Assembly: GCA_036499165.1 (NCBI GenBank)
Contig: DASYEE010000200.1
Span: forward strand, 1 to 33,995
DNA from: Galbitalea sp036499165
GTDB taxonomy: Bacteria; Actinomycetota; Actinomycetes; Actinomycetales; Microbacteriaceae
Length of the DNA: 33,995 nucleotides
Direction: 5' to 3'
Below the pieces are notes generated by a model. It was not told the origin of the DNA, did not search any database, and saw only the letters and a list, made by a program, of their open reading frames with translations. Positions 23,453-31,564 of this stretch are shown in pieces; the first letter of the stretch is position 1; each line of letters opens with the position of its first letter. Made by a program: the position numbers and the translations under genes.

Positions 23453-24058
23453 TTAGAGCGCACCCTTGGTCGACGGCACTCCGCTGACGCGATCGTCTTC
23501 TGCAATCGCGAACCGCAGGGCGCGCGCGAACGCCTTGAACTCCGCCTCAGCGATGTGATGCGGGTCACGACCAGCGAGCACCGTGATGTGCACGGTGAGC
23601 CCGGCGTTGAACGCAATCGCCTCGAACGCATGGCGAATCATCGAGCCCGTGAAGTGACCGCCGATCAGGTGGTACTCGAAGCCAGCCGGTTCACCGGTGT
23701 GCACGAGATACGGCCGGCCCGAGACATCCACCACGGCCTGGACAAGCGCGTCATCGAGCGGCACAAGGGCGTCGCCAAACCGCGAGATGCCCGACTTGTC
23801 TCCGAGCGCCTGCGCGATCGCCTTGCCGAGCACGATTGCGGTGTCTTCAACCGTGTGGTGAACATCGATGTGGGTGTCGCCGGTGGCCGCGACCGTGAGG
23901 TTGATCAGCGAGTGCTTCGCGAATGCCGTGAGCAGGTGATCGAAGAACGGAACGGACGTCGAGACATGCGAGACTCCCGTGCCGTCGAGTTCGACGGTCA
24001 GGTCGATCTCGGATTCACTCGTCTGGCGGGTGAGGTGCGCCGTGCGCTCGCTCGTCAT
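23453..24058 (-). CDS. hisB: imidazoleglycerol-phosphate dehydratase
   Basis: This 201-residue monofunctional enzyme removes water from imidazoleglycerol phosphate. The metal-binding histidine blocks are clear: FFDHLLTAFAKHS, DVHHTVED and HHIAEAEFKAFARAL, with the repeat GSMIRHAFEA. There is no histidinol-phosphatase domain, as in actinobacteria. Its ATG overlaps the hisC stop by four bases (ATGA). Confidence 0.97.
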   Translation of the reverse strand: MTSERTAHLTRQTSESEIDLTVELDGTGVSHVSTSVPFFDHLLTAFAKHSLINLTVAATGDTHIDVHHTVEDTAIVLGKAIAQALGDKSGISRFGDALVPLDDALVQAVVDVSGRPYLVHTGEPAGFEYHLIGGHFTGSMIRHAFEAIAFNAGLTVHITVLAGRDPHHIAEAEFKAFARALRFAIAEDDRVSGVPSTKGAL

Positions 24059-25158
24059 GCGTCGATCTTACCGAGCGCCGCCGACGCGCTGATCCGTGCG
24101 AGCGCGTCGAGGAATTCCGTGGTCTCGGCTTCGGTGCCCGCGGTCACCCGCAGGTGGTTCTTGATGCCGAGGTCGCGGATGATGATGCCCTCCGCCAGGA
24201 GTTTCTCGAATACTGCGTGCGGGTCGTCCACTCCCCCGAAGAGAACGAAGTTGGCCCAGCTCTCGTGCACCGGGTACCCGATCTTCGGCAGTTCGACGAG
24301 CAGGCGGTCCCGCTGGGCCTTGATGTCGTCGACCATTGCCAGCATCTCTGCGGTGTGGGCGAGCGCCGCGACCGCCGCGGCCTGGGTCAGCGCCGAGAGG
24401 TGGTACGGCAGCCGCACGAGGCGCATCGCGTCAGTGACGGCCGGGTCGGCAGCAAGGTAGCCGACGCGTGCACCCGCAAAGGCGAAGGCCTTGCTCATCG
24501 TGCGCGTGACGACGAGTCGCGGCCGTCCATCGAGGAGCGTCAGCGCTGTCGGCAGGTCGGCAGGGGCAAATTCCGCGTAAGCCTCGTCGACGACGACCAT
24601 GCCGGTTGTCGCCTCGTATGCCGCGACGATCGTCTCGAGCGACAACGGAGTGCCGGTGGGGTTGTTGGGAGAGCAGAAGAACACGATGTCCGGGCGCTCA
24701 CGCTCGATCCAGCTCACCGCCGTCTCGGGTGAGATCCGGTATTCGTCGTCGCGCTCGCCGGCGATCCAGCGCGTGCCCGTCCCCGCCGCAATGATCGAGT
24801 GCATCGAGTAGGTCGGGCGAAATCCAAGTACTGACCGACCTGGGCCGCCGAACGCCTGCAGGAACTGCTGCAGGATCTCGTTCGAACCGTTGGCTGCCCA
24901 GAGGTTGTCTCGGGTCAGTTCATGGCCGAGATAGCGCGCAAGGCTGTCGCGCAGGTCAGAGAATTCGCGATCCGGATACCGGTTTACTGTCGCGATGGCC
25001 TCAGCGAGCGACTCCGAGATGCTCGCCGCGACATCAGGCGGAATCGGATGCGTGTTCTCGTTGACATTCAGCTGGATGCGCACGTGCTCCTGGGGCGCAC
25101 CATAGGGCACGAGGCCACGGAGGTCTTCCCGGATCGGCAGGTCATTCAGGGAGGTCAC
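24055..25158 (-). CDS. hisC: histidinol-phosphate aminotransferase
   Basis: This 367-residue PLP enzyme (fold type I) converts imidazole acetol phosphate to histidinol phosphate. Landmarks are LNVNENTHPIPPDV, NNPTGT, VVVDEAYAEF (cofactor Asp191) and TRTMSKAFAFAGARVGY (PLP Lys223). The start is GTG at 25158. TAGGCT lies six bases upstream, consistent with a leaderless message, and no ribosome binding site is visible. It heads hisC-hisB-hisH-hisA. No hisD precedes it; a LysM gene does. Confidence 0.95.
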   Translation of the reverse strand: MTSLNDLPIREDLRGLVPYGAPQEHVRIQLNVNENTHPIPPDVAASISESLAEAIATVNRYPDREFSDLRDSLARYLGHELTRDNLWAANGSNEILQQFLQAFGGPGRSVLGFRPTYSMHSIIAAGTGTRWIAGERDDEYRISPETAVSWIERERPDIVFFCSPNNPTGTPLSLETIVAAYEATTGMVVVDEAYAEFAPADLPTALTLLDGRPRLVVTRTMSKAFAFAGARVGYLAADPAVTDAMRLVRLPYHLSALTQAAAVAALAHTAEMLAMVDDIKAQRDRLLVELPKIGYPVHESWANFVLFGGVDDPHAVFEKLLAEGIIIRDLGIKNHLRVTAGTEAETTEFLDALARISASAALGKIDA

Positions 25159-25164
25159 GCATCA

Positions 25165-25170
25165 AGCCTA
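25165..25170 (-). promoter_or_regulatory. his operon -10 element, probably leaderless
   Basis: The minus strand has TAGGCT at 25170-25165, then TGATGC, then the hisC GTG. The spacing matches those at the arg leader, the DUF6264-like gene and the methyltransferase gene. The -35 is not evident. Confidence 0.4.
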
Positions 25171-25241
25171 AAGGCGGTGGGACTGCCTTACTGCCGGGAC
25201 GAAAGGCCGCGTAACACGCAGGCCAACGCGACGCCAGCGTG

Positions 25242-25613
25242 TCAGTGTTCGTACTTGGCAGGAATCTCGAGCTTCTCACCGGGTTGGATAGTTGCCGTAG
25301 TGAGGCGGTTGACCGACATGATGTCGTTAATGACGTCACGCGGGTCTGACTGCGGCGCAACCTTAGTCGCGACCTGCCACAGCGTCTGCCCCGGCTGAAC
25401 CGTGACCGTGGACAACGGCGAGGATGAGCCTGTTGCGGTTGCCCCGCCGGCGCTCAACCCGAAGGCGAGAGCGATCGCGATGACGGGGATCGCAACGAGC
25501 ACGAGGAGAACGGCACGACCGCGCGCGGTCATCCGAAGGTGCGACCGGCGAGCGGTGCCGCCGTTGAATTTCACCGAATCGAAACGCGCCGCGTTGATGC
25601 TGATTGCACTCAT
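25242..25613 (-). CDS. LysM membrane protein, likely SOS cell-division inhibitor (YneA/ChiZ-like)
   Basis: This 123-residue protein has a cytoplasmic N-terminus (about 1-32, basic), one hydrophobic helix (about 33-53), a Ser/Thr linker and a C-terminal LysM domain (STVTVQPGQTLWQVATKVAP...GEKLEIPAKY), so the wall-binding domain faces outside. ATG at 25613 follows GGAGG. It is divergent from lexA; in Firmicutes (YneA), Mycobacterium (Rv2719c/ChiZ) and Corynebacterium (DivS) a gene in this place delays division after DNA damage. The function is inferred from position and domain, plus SOS boxes upstream. Confidence 0.82.
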   Translation of the reverse strand: MSAISINAARFDSVKFNGGTARRSHLRMTARGRAVLLVLVAIPVIAIALAFGLSAGGATATGSSSPLSTVTVQPGQTLWQVATKVAPQSDPRDVINDIMSVNRLTTATIQPGEKLEIPAKYEH

Positions 25614-25672
25614 ATGCTGCCTCCGCTCATCTGCCTGCGGGCCTGCCCGTGTGGACCTGCCCTAAGGGTTCT

Positions 25673-25706
25673 CGTACCCGGCACTCGGCCGGGAGTACCG
25701 GGTACG
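25673..25706 (-). repeat. 14-bp inverted repeat (hairpin) in the LysM gene leader
   Basis: CGTACCCGGCACTC and GAGTACCGGGTACG pair over 13 of 14 positions around a GGCCGG loop. On the LysM transcript this is a strong stem starting about 60 bases before the ATG. No T-run follows on either strand, so it is unlikely to be a plain terminator. An imperfect palindrome, GGTACGAAGCTTTGTACC (25701-25718), overlaps its edge and covers the predicted start. Confidence 0.6.
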
Positions 25707-25719
25707 AAGCTTTGTACCG

Positions 25720-25748
25720 AATATATCTTCGATTATTCGAAACTGCAA
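25720..25748 (-). promoter_or_regulatory. LysM gene promoter
   Basis: The minus strand has TTGCAG at 25748-25743, a 17-base spacer and TATATT at 25725-25720. This is the best -10 in the window. It predicts a transcript start near 25713 and a leader of about 100 bases. An SOS box ends nine bases upstream of its -35. Confidence 0.6.
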
Positions 25749-25756
25749 GCGGATAT

Positions 25757-25772
25757 TCGAACATGTGCGCGA
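25757..25772 (+). promoter_or_regulatory. LexA (SOS) box 1
   Basis: TCGAAC-ATGT-GCGCGA: the left half is a perfect match to the actinobacterial SOS half-site TCGAAC, and the right half keeps four of six bases of GTTCGA. It lies next to the LysM promoter. Confidence 0.5.
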
Positions 25773-25788
25773 ATTTCTCCCGACACAC

Positions 25789-25804
25789 TCGAACAGGTGT
25801 TTGT
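25789..25804 (+). promoter_or_regulatory. LexA (SOS) box 2
   Basis: TCGAAC-AGGT-GTTTGT: a perfect left half and a right half with four of six bases. It overlaps the -35 of the lexA promoter, as expected for autorepression. Box starts are 32 bases apart, about three helical turns. Confidence 0.6.
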
Positions 25805-25828
25805 TTTTGAGCACCAACCGGATACAGT
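25801..25828 (+). promoter_or_regulatory. lexA promoter
   Basis: TTGTTT at 25801-25806, a 16-base spacer and TACAGT at 25823-25828. It starts lexA about 50 bases before the ATG, with AGGAG at 25874-25878 as the ribosome binding site. Confidence 0.5.
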
Positions 25829-25884
25829 TTCGATTGTCTTGAAACAGACTCAATCCCAGACCACTGACATTTCAGGAGAACGAG

Positions 25885-26556
25885 ATGGATGACAGCGCTG
25901 CAGAGCGTCCGGCCACGAGGCGACGCACGAGCCTGAGCGACAAGCAGCTCGCCATCCTCGAGGCGATCCAGAACTCGCTCGACACGCGGGGATATCCACC
26001 GAGCATGCGCGAGATCGGCGACGCCGTCGGCCTCTCATCCCTGTCAAGCGTTACCCACCAGCTGGGCCAACTCGAATTGAGCGGGTACCTGCGACGCGAC
26101 CCAAATCGGCCGCGCGCGATGGAGATCCTGATCGACCTGCCGAAGTCGGACGACGCGGCCGTCGCGAACCCGTCCTTCGGTGACGCGGTCATGGTGCCGC
26201 TGGTTGGTCGTATCGCCGCAGGTATCCCGATCACGGCCGAGCAGCACGTCGAAGAGGTGTTTCCGCTCCCCCGGCAGATCGTCGGCAAGGGGGAACTGTT
26301 CATGCTGAAGGTCGTCGGCGACTCGATGATCGACGCTGCCATCTGCGACGGTGACTGGGTCGTCGTTCATCCGCAGCAGGACGCCGAGAACGGCGATATC
26401 GTCGCGGCGATGCTCGATGACGAGGCGACCGTCAAGGTCTTCCGCCAGCGCGATGGCCACACGTGGCTGCTGCCCCGCAACTCGAGCTTTGAGCCGATCC
26501 TCGGCGATTTCGCGACCATTCTCGGCAAAGTCACCGCGGTACTGCGCTCGGTTTAA
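25885..26556 (+). CDS. lexA: LexA repressor
   Basis: This 223-residue SOS repressor has an N-terminal winged helix (SDKQLAILEAIQNSL..., with YPPSMREIGDAVGLSSLSSVTHQL, about residues 18-70) and a C-terminal S24 self-cleavage domain. The cleavage site is IAAGIP (Ala112-Gly113), the catalytic Ser is GDSMID (S147) and the Lys is EATVKVF (K184). RecA filaments on single-stranded DNA trigger cleavage. It is divergent from the LysM gene and shares two SOS boxes with it. The gene is complete and ends 41 bases before metE, which is convergent. Confidence 0.96.
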   Translation: MDDSAAERPATRRRTSLSDKQLAILEAIQNSLDTRGYPPSMREIGDAVGLSSLSSVTHQLGQLELSGYLRRDPNRPRAMEILIDLPKSDDAAVANPSFGDAVMVPLVGRIAAGIPITAEQHVEEVFPLPRQIVGKGELFMLKVVGDSMIDAAICDGDWVVVHPQQDAENGDIVAAMLDDEATVKVFRQRDGHTWLLPRNSSFEPILGDFATILGKVTAVLRSV

Positions 26557-26597
26557 CCCCAAGGCAGATGCATTCAGCCCGTCTGGCGGTTGATGGT

Positions 26598-28916
26598 CTA
26601 GACGACAGTGCCCGTCTTTGCGCGGACAGCACGGGTGGCTGCCAGCACGTTCTTCAGTGACTCGACGGTCTCGGTATATCCACGGGTCTTCAGGCCGCAG
26701 TCCGGGTTGACCCAGACCTGGCGCTCGGGAATCGACGCCAGGGCGGTCTCGAGGAGCGCGGTGACCTCTTCGACGGACGGCACTCGCGGCGAGTGGATGT
26801 CGTAGACACCCGGCCCGATTCCCCGCGCGAATCCGCTCCGTTCGATGTCGGCGACGACCTCCATCTTGGAACGCGCCGCCTCGATCGAGGTTACGTCGGC
26901 ATCCAGCTTGTTGATCGCGTCGATGACAACACCGAACTCGGAGTAACAGAGGTGGGTGTGGATCTGGGTCTTGTCTGCGACCCCGGATGTCGCCAGCTTG
27001 AACGAGCCGACAGACCAGTCGAGGTAGGACGGCTGGTCTTTCTTCTTGAGCGGCAGGAGTTCTCGCAGCGCCGGCTCATCGACCTGGATGACCTTGATGC
27101 CCGCTGCCTCGAGATCGGTAATCTCGTCACGCAGCGCGAGAGCGACCTGGTTGGCGGTCTCGCCGAGCGGCTGGTCGTCGCGGACGAAGCTCCAGGCCAG
27201 AATCGTGACCGGGCCAGTCAGCATGCCCTTCACGGGCTTCGCCGTGAGGCTCTGCGTGAAGCTGGACCAGCCGACAGTGATCGGAGCGGGACGAGAAACG
27301 TCGCCCCAGAGAAGCGACGGACGCGTACAGCGCGATCCGTACGACTGTACCCAGCCGTTCTCCGTCACCGCGAAACCATCGAGGTTCTCGGCGAAGTACT
27401 GCACCATATCGTTGCGCTCCGGCTCGCCGTGCACGAGCACATCGAGGCCGATCTCCTCCTGCAACTCGACGACGCGCTTGATCTCGTCTTCCATGGCGCC
27501 GACATATTCGCCCTCGGTGATCTCGCCCCTGGCGAATCGCGCACGCTCGCGACGGATGTCGCCCGTCTGCGGGAAGGAACCGATCGTGGTCGTTGGCAAC
27601 AGTGGCAGCCCGAGCGCGGCATCCTGGGCGGCGAGTCGCAGCGCATAGTCGCTGCGGTCGAAGTCAGCATCGGTCAGTTCTGCCGCACGGAGGCGGACCG
27701 CGCCATCGCGTACGCCCGGAGCCTCGTGGCGGTCGGTGAGGGCCGCAGTCGCGGCGTCCAGGGCGTCCTGGATCTTCGCCTTGCCATCGTCGAGCCCGCG
27801 CGCGAGAGTCGCAACCTGCGCGACCTTCTGGTCTGCGAAGGCCAGCCATGACTTCAGTCGGGGGTCGAGCTTCGGCTCGTCCTCGACATCGTGAGGGGTG
27901 TGGAACAGGCTCGTGGATGACGAAACCGCCACGTGAGGACTCAGCGCCTTCAGAGCTTCCACCTTCTCCCACGCGGCGGCGAGATCACCGCGCCAGATGT
28001 TGTGGCCGTCGATGGCGCCGCCGACAAGCACCTTGTCTGTGGCTGGACCGGTTGGCACACCGCCGCGGACAAGGTCGAGTCCGACGGCCTCGATAGGCGT
28101 GTCGAGGAGCACGGGCAACGCGTCGTCGAGGCTGCCGTACGGGGCAGCAACAAAGATCTGCGGCCGCGTAGGAACGGCGCAGAGCAGGTCGTAAGCCTTC
28201 TTCGTCGCCGCAAGGACGACATCCCGCGGTACCTCGATCGACTCACTGACGAGCGCTGGCTCATCAAGCTGTATCCACTGCGCGCCAACCGCAGTCAGCG
28301 CGGCGAGCAGCTCAGCGTACACGGGAAGGATGTCGTCGAGGCGATCGAGCGGACGATAGTCGGCCGCCGCTGACTCGCTCGGCTTGCTGAGCAGCAGGAA
28401 GGTGACCGGGCCGACAATCACGGGGCGCGTGCGGTAGCCGGAGATCGTGGCCTCGGCGACCTCGCGCACAAGCCGGTCCGACGCAAACGAGAACTTCGTC
28501 TCTGGGCCGATCTCGGGCACGAGGTAGTGATAATTGGAATCGAACCACTTGGTCATCTCGGCCGGGACATTGTCGCCCTCGCCGCGAGCGATCGTGAAGT
28601 ACCCGGCCAGGTCGAGAGACCCGTCGGAGTCCATGAGCGAGGCGAAGCGGGTCGGCACCGCCCCGAAGGTGACCGCGGCGTCGAGCATCTGGTCGTAGTA
28701 GGAGAAGGCCTCCGGAATTGAGGAATCGGTCTTGCCAAGCCCGAGCGAGGCAAGCCGCGCGCGGGTGACTGCGCGCAGCCCTGCGGCCTTGGCCTCGAGC
28801 TCGTCTGCTGTGATGGTGCCCGCCCAGAACGCCTCGACGGCCTTCTTCAGCTCGCGGCGGCGCCCAATTCGCGGGTACCCGAGAATCGTGCCTGTCGGAA
28901 AGTCGTGGCTGGTCAT
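26598..28916 (-). CDS. metE: cobalamin-independent methionine synthase
   Basis: This 772-residue enzyme moves a methyl group from 5-methyltetrahydropteroyl-triglutamate to homocysteine. The N-terminal barrel starts TILGYPRIGRRRELKKAVEAFW, and the C-terminal catalytic barrel begins at TTTIGSFPQTGDIRRERARF. Zinc ligands are visible: THLCYSEF (His, Cys) and NPDCGLKTR (Cys). Its ATG overlaps the metF stop (ATGA). It works with MetF, which makes its methyl donor, so the two-gene operon is a compact methionine module. Confidence 0.97.
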   Translation of the reverse strand: MTSHDFPTGTILGYPRIGRRRELKKAVEAFWAGTITADELEAKAAGLRAVTRARLASLGLGKTDSSIPEAFSYYDQMLDAAVTFGAVPTRFASLMDSDGSLDLAGYFTIARGEGDNVPAEMTKWFDSNYHYLVPEIGPETKFSFASDRLVREVAEATISGYRTRPVIVGPVTFLLLSKPSESAAADYRPLDRLDDILPVYAELLAALTAVGAQWIQLDEPALVSESIEVPRDVVLAATKKAYDLLCAVPTRPQIFVAAPYGSLDDALPVLLDTPIEAVGLDLVRGGVPTGPATDKVLVGGAIDGHNIWRGDLAAAWEKVEALKALSPHVAVSSSTSLFHTPHDVEDEPKLDPRLKSWLAFADQKVAQVATLARGLDDGKAKIQDALDAATAALTDRHEAPGVRDGAVRLRAAELTDADFDRSDYALRLAAQDAALGLPLLPTTTIGSFPQTGDIRRERARFARGEITEGEYVGAMEDEIKRVVELQEEIGLDVLVHGEPERNDMVQYFAENLDGFAVTENGWVQSYGSRCTRPSLLWGDVSRPAPITVGWSSFTQSLTAKPVKGMLTGPVTILAWSFVRDDQPLGETANQVALALRDEITDLEAAGIKVIQVDEPALRELLPLKKKDQPSYLDWSVGSFKLATSGVADKTQIHTHLCYSEFGVVIDAINKLDADVTSIEAARSKMEVVADIERSGFARGIGPGVYDIHSPRVPSVEEVTALLETALASIPERQVWVNPDCGLKTRGYTETVESLKNVLAATRAVRAKTGTVV

Positions 28917-29869
28917 GCGTGCTCCTTGAATTGCGAGGGGGTGGACTCTGGTGAAGTGCTGGCAGGGGATACGAGGTCGAGCTGTTCGAGCAGGGAGAGA
29001 ACGGCCTGGTGTTTGTTGAACGTGTACAGGTGGAGCCCGCTCGCTCCGCCATCGAGCAATTCACGCGACATCCTGACGGCGTGCTCGATGCCGACCGCGT
29101 GCTGACTCTCGTCTGATCCCGCGGCCTCGAGGCGAGCCAGCAGGCCAGACGGCATCCGCTCGCCAGTCAGGTCGATCATCCTGTGCAGGCGACGAGCGGA
29201 GAGGATGGGCATGACGCCGGGCAGGATGCGCATGGTGACGCCTGCTGCCCTGGCCTGGTCGACGAAGCGCAGGTAGTCATCGGCCTCGAATACCAGCTGA
29301 GTGATGGCCAGGTTCGCACCCGCGGCCTCCTTGGCAAGGAGCGTGTCGAGATCCTGCTCAACCGAGCGCGAGCGCGGGTGCCCGTTCGGGAACGCTGCGA
29401 CGGCAATCGTGACCTTTTCACCGCTGCGGATGCGAGCAGCACCCGGGAAACCGCGGACGGGCTCCTGCAGGAACGGCACACGCTCCTCCTGAACCCGGTG
29501 GATGAGCTGCACGAGTTCGCCCGCGCTGGTCAGGTCCCCCAAAAAGTCGTCTCCCTCGCTGGAGCCGGTGGGCGGATCGCCTCGGAGCGCCAGGAAGCTG
29601 GTGAGACCCGCATCGAGGAACTCGCGGATGACGCGTGTCGCGTCTGCGTAGGTCCAGCCGACGCAGGTGAGGTGGGCCATCGGCGGTACCGATGTCGAGA
29701 GGAGATGCCTGAGGACGCCAAGCGAGGCGTCGCGCGTCGAGCCGCTCGCGCCGTAGGTGACCGAAATGAACTCCGGACCCGCAGCCACCAGCTTGTCGAG
29801 CGAGTCGTACAGGGCGAGCTCGGCCGCGGGCGTGCGCGGCGGATAGAGCTCGAATGAATAGGTTGCCAC
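28913..29869 (-). CDS. metF: 5,10-methylenetetrahydrofolate reductase
   Basis: This 318-residue flavoprotein makes 5-methyltetrahydrofolate for MetE. It is a single barrel without the eukaryotic regulatory domain. Landmarks: FELYPPRTPAAELALY, SVTYGASGSTR, HLTCVGW, LALRGDPP (substrate loop) and LVFEADDYLRFVDQARAAGV. GTG at 29869 follows GGAGGG with a 7-8 base spacer. It heads metF-metE, transcribed away from the end of hflX, with its own promoter candidate. Confidence 0.95.
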   Translation of the reverse strand: MATYSFELYPPRTPAAELALYDSLDKLVAAGPEFISVTYGASGSTRDASLGVLRHLLSTSVPPMAHLTCVGWTYADATRVIREFLDAGLTSFLALRGDPPTGSSEGDDFLGDLTSAGELVQLIHRVQEERVPFLQEPVRGFPGAARIRSGEKVTIAVAAFPNGHPRSRSVEQDLDTLLAKEAAGANLAITQLVFEADDYLRFVDQARAAGVTMRILPGVMPILSARRLHRMIDLTGERMPSGLLARLEAAGSDESQHAVGIEHAVRMSRELLDGGASGLHLYTFNKHQAVLSLLEQLDLVSPASTSPESTPSQFKEHA

Positions 29870-29955
29870 GCCAATGCCCTCCGGAAAGCTCTCACGGTGG
29901 GGCGGGTGCCGGGCTCGGCTGTCGCTCCGGACGCATACGAAACACCGCGTCTTCT

Positions 29956-29968
29956 GGGTTAAACCCTA
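29956..29968 (-). promoter_or_regulatory. metF -10 with overlapping palindrome
   Basis: The minus strand has TAGGGT at 29968-29963. It overlaps the perfect inverted repeat GGGTT-T-AACCC (29966-29956), which would cover the -10 to +1 region. A short frame (ATG at 29936, 14 codons, Pro-rich) follows in the leader. It has no internal Met codon beyond the start, so it does not look like a methionine leader peptide. No SAM riboswitch fold is recognised. Confidence 0.4.
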
Positions 29969-29998
29969 GCAACGGCCGAGCCCCTGCTGCGATTTGTG

Positions 29999-31528
29999 TT
30001 ACGAAGCGTGAACAGTCTCGAACGGCTTGAGCGCGTCGACACCTGCCGGGTGCACCAGCGCCTTCACGAGGGTTCCCGTTTCGAGGTATTCGGTCGAAAG
30101 CACCCGCCCGCCGACATGGAGGCGCGAAATGATTTCGCCGCGGTCGTATGGCACGAGCAGCGTCATTTCGACCTCCGGTTGCGGAATGATCGCCGCGATG
30201 CGCTCAAGCAGCTCATCGATGCCTTCGCCTGTTCGCGCGGAGACGAAGACGGCGCTCGGCTCGAGCCCGCGCAGGACGAGCCGCTGGTCGTCATCCATCA
30301 GGTCGCTCTTGTTGAAGACCACGATCTCGGGGATCTCGCGCGCCTCGATCTCGCCGATGACATCACGAACGGTAGCGAGCTGGCTGCCCGGATCCGGATG
30401 CGATGCGTCGACGACATGCACGATGACATCGGACTCGCCGACCTCCTCGAGAGTCGACCGGAACGCCTCGACCAGCTGGTGCGGGAGATTGCGGACGAAG
30501 CCGACAGTGTCCGTGTAGGTGAACGGCCTGCCGTCCGAAGTCATCGAGCGACGCACGGTGGCGTCGAGGGTCGCGAAGAGCGCGTTCTCGACCAGCACGC
30601 CGGCGCTCGTGATGCGGTTGAGAAGACTCGACTTGCCCGCGTTCGTGTAGCCGGCGATTGCGACGCTCGGCACCGAGAACCGGTTCCGGTTGGCGCGCTT
30701 GGCCTCGCGTGCCGGTGCGAAGTTCTTGATCTGCTTGCGCAGCTTCGACATCCGTGTGTGGATGCGACGACGATCGAGCTCGATCTTCGTCTCACCCGGT
30801 CCGCGGCTTCCCATGCCGGCTCCCGCGCCGCCGACCTGGCCACCGGCCTGCCGCGACATCGACTCGCCCCAGCCTCGAAGGCGGGGAAGGAGGTACTCGA
30901 GTTGCGCGAGTTCGACCTGGGCCTTGCCCTCGCGACTCTTCGCGTGCTGGCTGAAGATGTCGAGGATGACGGCGGTGCGGTCGATGACCTTCACCTTGAC
31001 GACATCCTCGAGCGCCCGCCGCTGGCTCGGCGCGAGCTCGGTATCTGCGATGACGGTGTCAGCGCCCAGCGATTGAACGATTCCCCTAAGCTCGTCTGCC
31101 TTGCCGCGGCCGAGGTAGGTGCTCGGGTCAGGATGCGGGCGCTGCTGGAGGAGACCGTCGAGCACGCGGGCTCCGGCTGTCTCGGCGAGGGATGCCAGCT
31201 CGCGCAGCGAATTGTCTGCGTCCGAGAGGGTCCCGCTCGAGTACACGCCGATGAGCACGACGTTCTCCAGCCGCAGCTGGCGGTACTCGACCTCGGTGAC
31301 ATCCTCGAGTTCTGTGCTCAGCCCCTGGACGCGACGCAACGCCGCGCGGTCTTCTCGCTCGGACTGGTCGCCGTCGCGATCTTCGTCGTAGTGCGAGTTT
31401 TCCTGCAGCGCATCCGCCTTGGATGCGCCGAAAATCGTGTACCCAGCCGAGGGCGCGCTTGTCCTGGTCAGCACTCGGCTGACGACGTCATCTATTTCGC
31501 GCTCGTTAAGCTCGTCGTTTTCGGTCAT
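29999..31528 (-). CDS. hflX: GTPase HflX
   Basis: This 509-residue ribosome-associated GTPase splits stalled or stressed ribosomes in other bacteria. The N-terminal HflX domain (about residues 88-290) includes the STYLGRGKADEL block and the Gly-rich MSRQAGGQVGGAGAGMGSRGPGETKIE. The G domain has GYTNAGKSS (G1, 293-301), DTVGF (G3, 340-344), NKSD (G4) and SAR (G5). ATG at 31528 is chosen over a longer frame because upstream residues are not HflX-like; TACAGT lies eight bases before it. It is divergent from the methyltransferase, 42 bases apart. Confidence 0.95.
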   Translation of the reverse strand: MTENDELNEREIDDVVSRVLTRTSAPSAGYTIFGASKADALQENSHYDEDRDGDQSEREDRAALRRVQGLSTELEDVTEVEYRQLRLENVVLIGVYSSGTLSDADNSLRELASLAETAGARVLDGLLQQRPHPDPSTYLGRGKADELRGIVQSLGADTVIADTELAPSQRRALEDVVKVKVIDRTAVILDIFSQHAKSREGKAQVELAQLEYLLPRLRGWGESMSRQAGGQVGGAGAGMGSRGPGETKIELDRRRIHTRMSKLRKQIKNFAPAREAKRANRNRFSVPSVAIAGYTNAGKSSLLNRITSAGVLVENALFATLDATVRRSMTSDGRPFTYTDTVGFVRNLPHQLVEAFRSTLEEVGESDVIVHVVDASHPDPGSQLATVRDVIGEIEAREIPEIVVFNKSDLMDDDQRLVLRGLEPSAVFVSARTGEGIDELLERIAAIIPQPEVEMTLLVPYDRGEIISRLHVGGRVLSTEYLETGTLVKALVHPAGVDALKPFETVHAS

Positions 31529-31536
31529 TTCCACCA

Positions 31537-31542
31537 ACTGTA
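31537..31542 (-). promoter_or_regulatory. hflX -10 element candidate
   Basis: The minus strand has TACAGT at 31542-31537, eight bases before ATG at 31528. TGGTGGAA in between could also be a ribosome binding site. The site overlaps the -35 region of the divergent methyltransferase gene. Confidence 0.35.
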
Positions 31543-31558
31543 GTCTCCGGTTTTTCGA

Positions 31559-31564
31559 TAGGTT
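31559..31564 (+). promoter_or_regulatory. -10 element of the methyltransferase gene, probably leaderless
   Basis: TAGGTT at 31559-31564, then TTGTGA, then ATG at 31571. The six-base gap matches three other starts in the window and implies a start at the A of the ATG. Confidence 0.4.

Noticed and set aside
21978..23456. 492-codon open frame on the + strand opposite hisA and hisH
   Set aside because: It is antisense to two well-conserved genes and has no recognisable motif.
29892..29936. 14-residue Pro-rich frame upstream of metF as a methionine leader peptide
   Set aside because: It has no Met codon beyond its start and ends in Pro codons, so it gives no reason for methionine sensing.
29870..29998. 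SAM riboswitch upstream of metF
   Set aside because: The space is only about 87 bases from the predicted start to the GTG, and no SAM-I, SAM-II or SAM-IV core could be recognised.
29996..31543. 515-codon open frame on the + strand opposite hflX
   Set aside because: It is a shadow frame; hflX on the other strand has all GTPase motifs.
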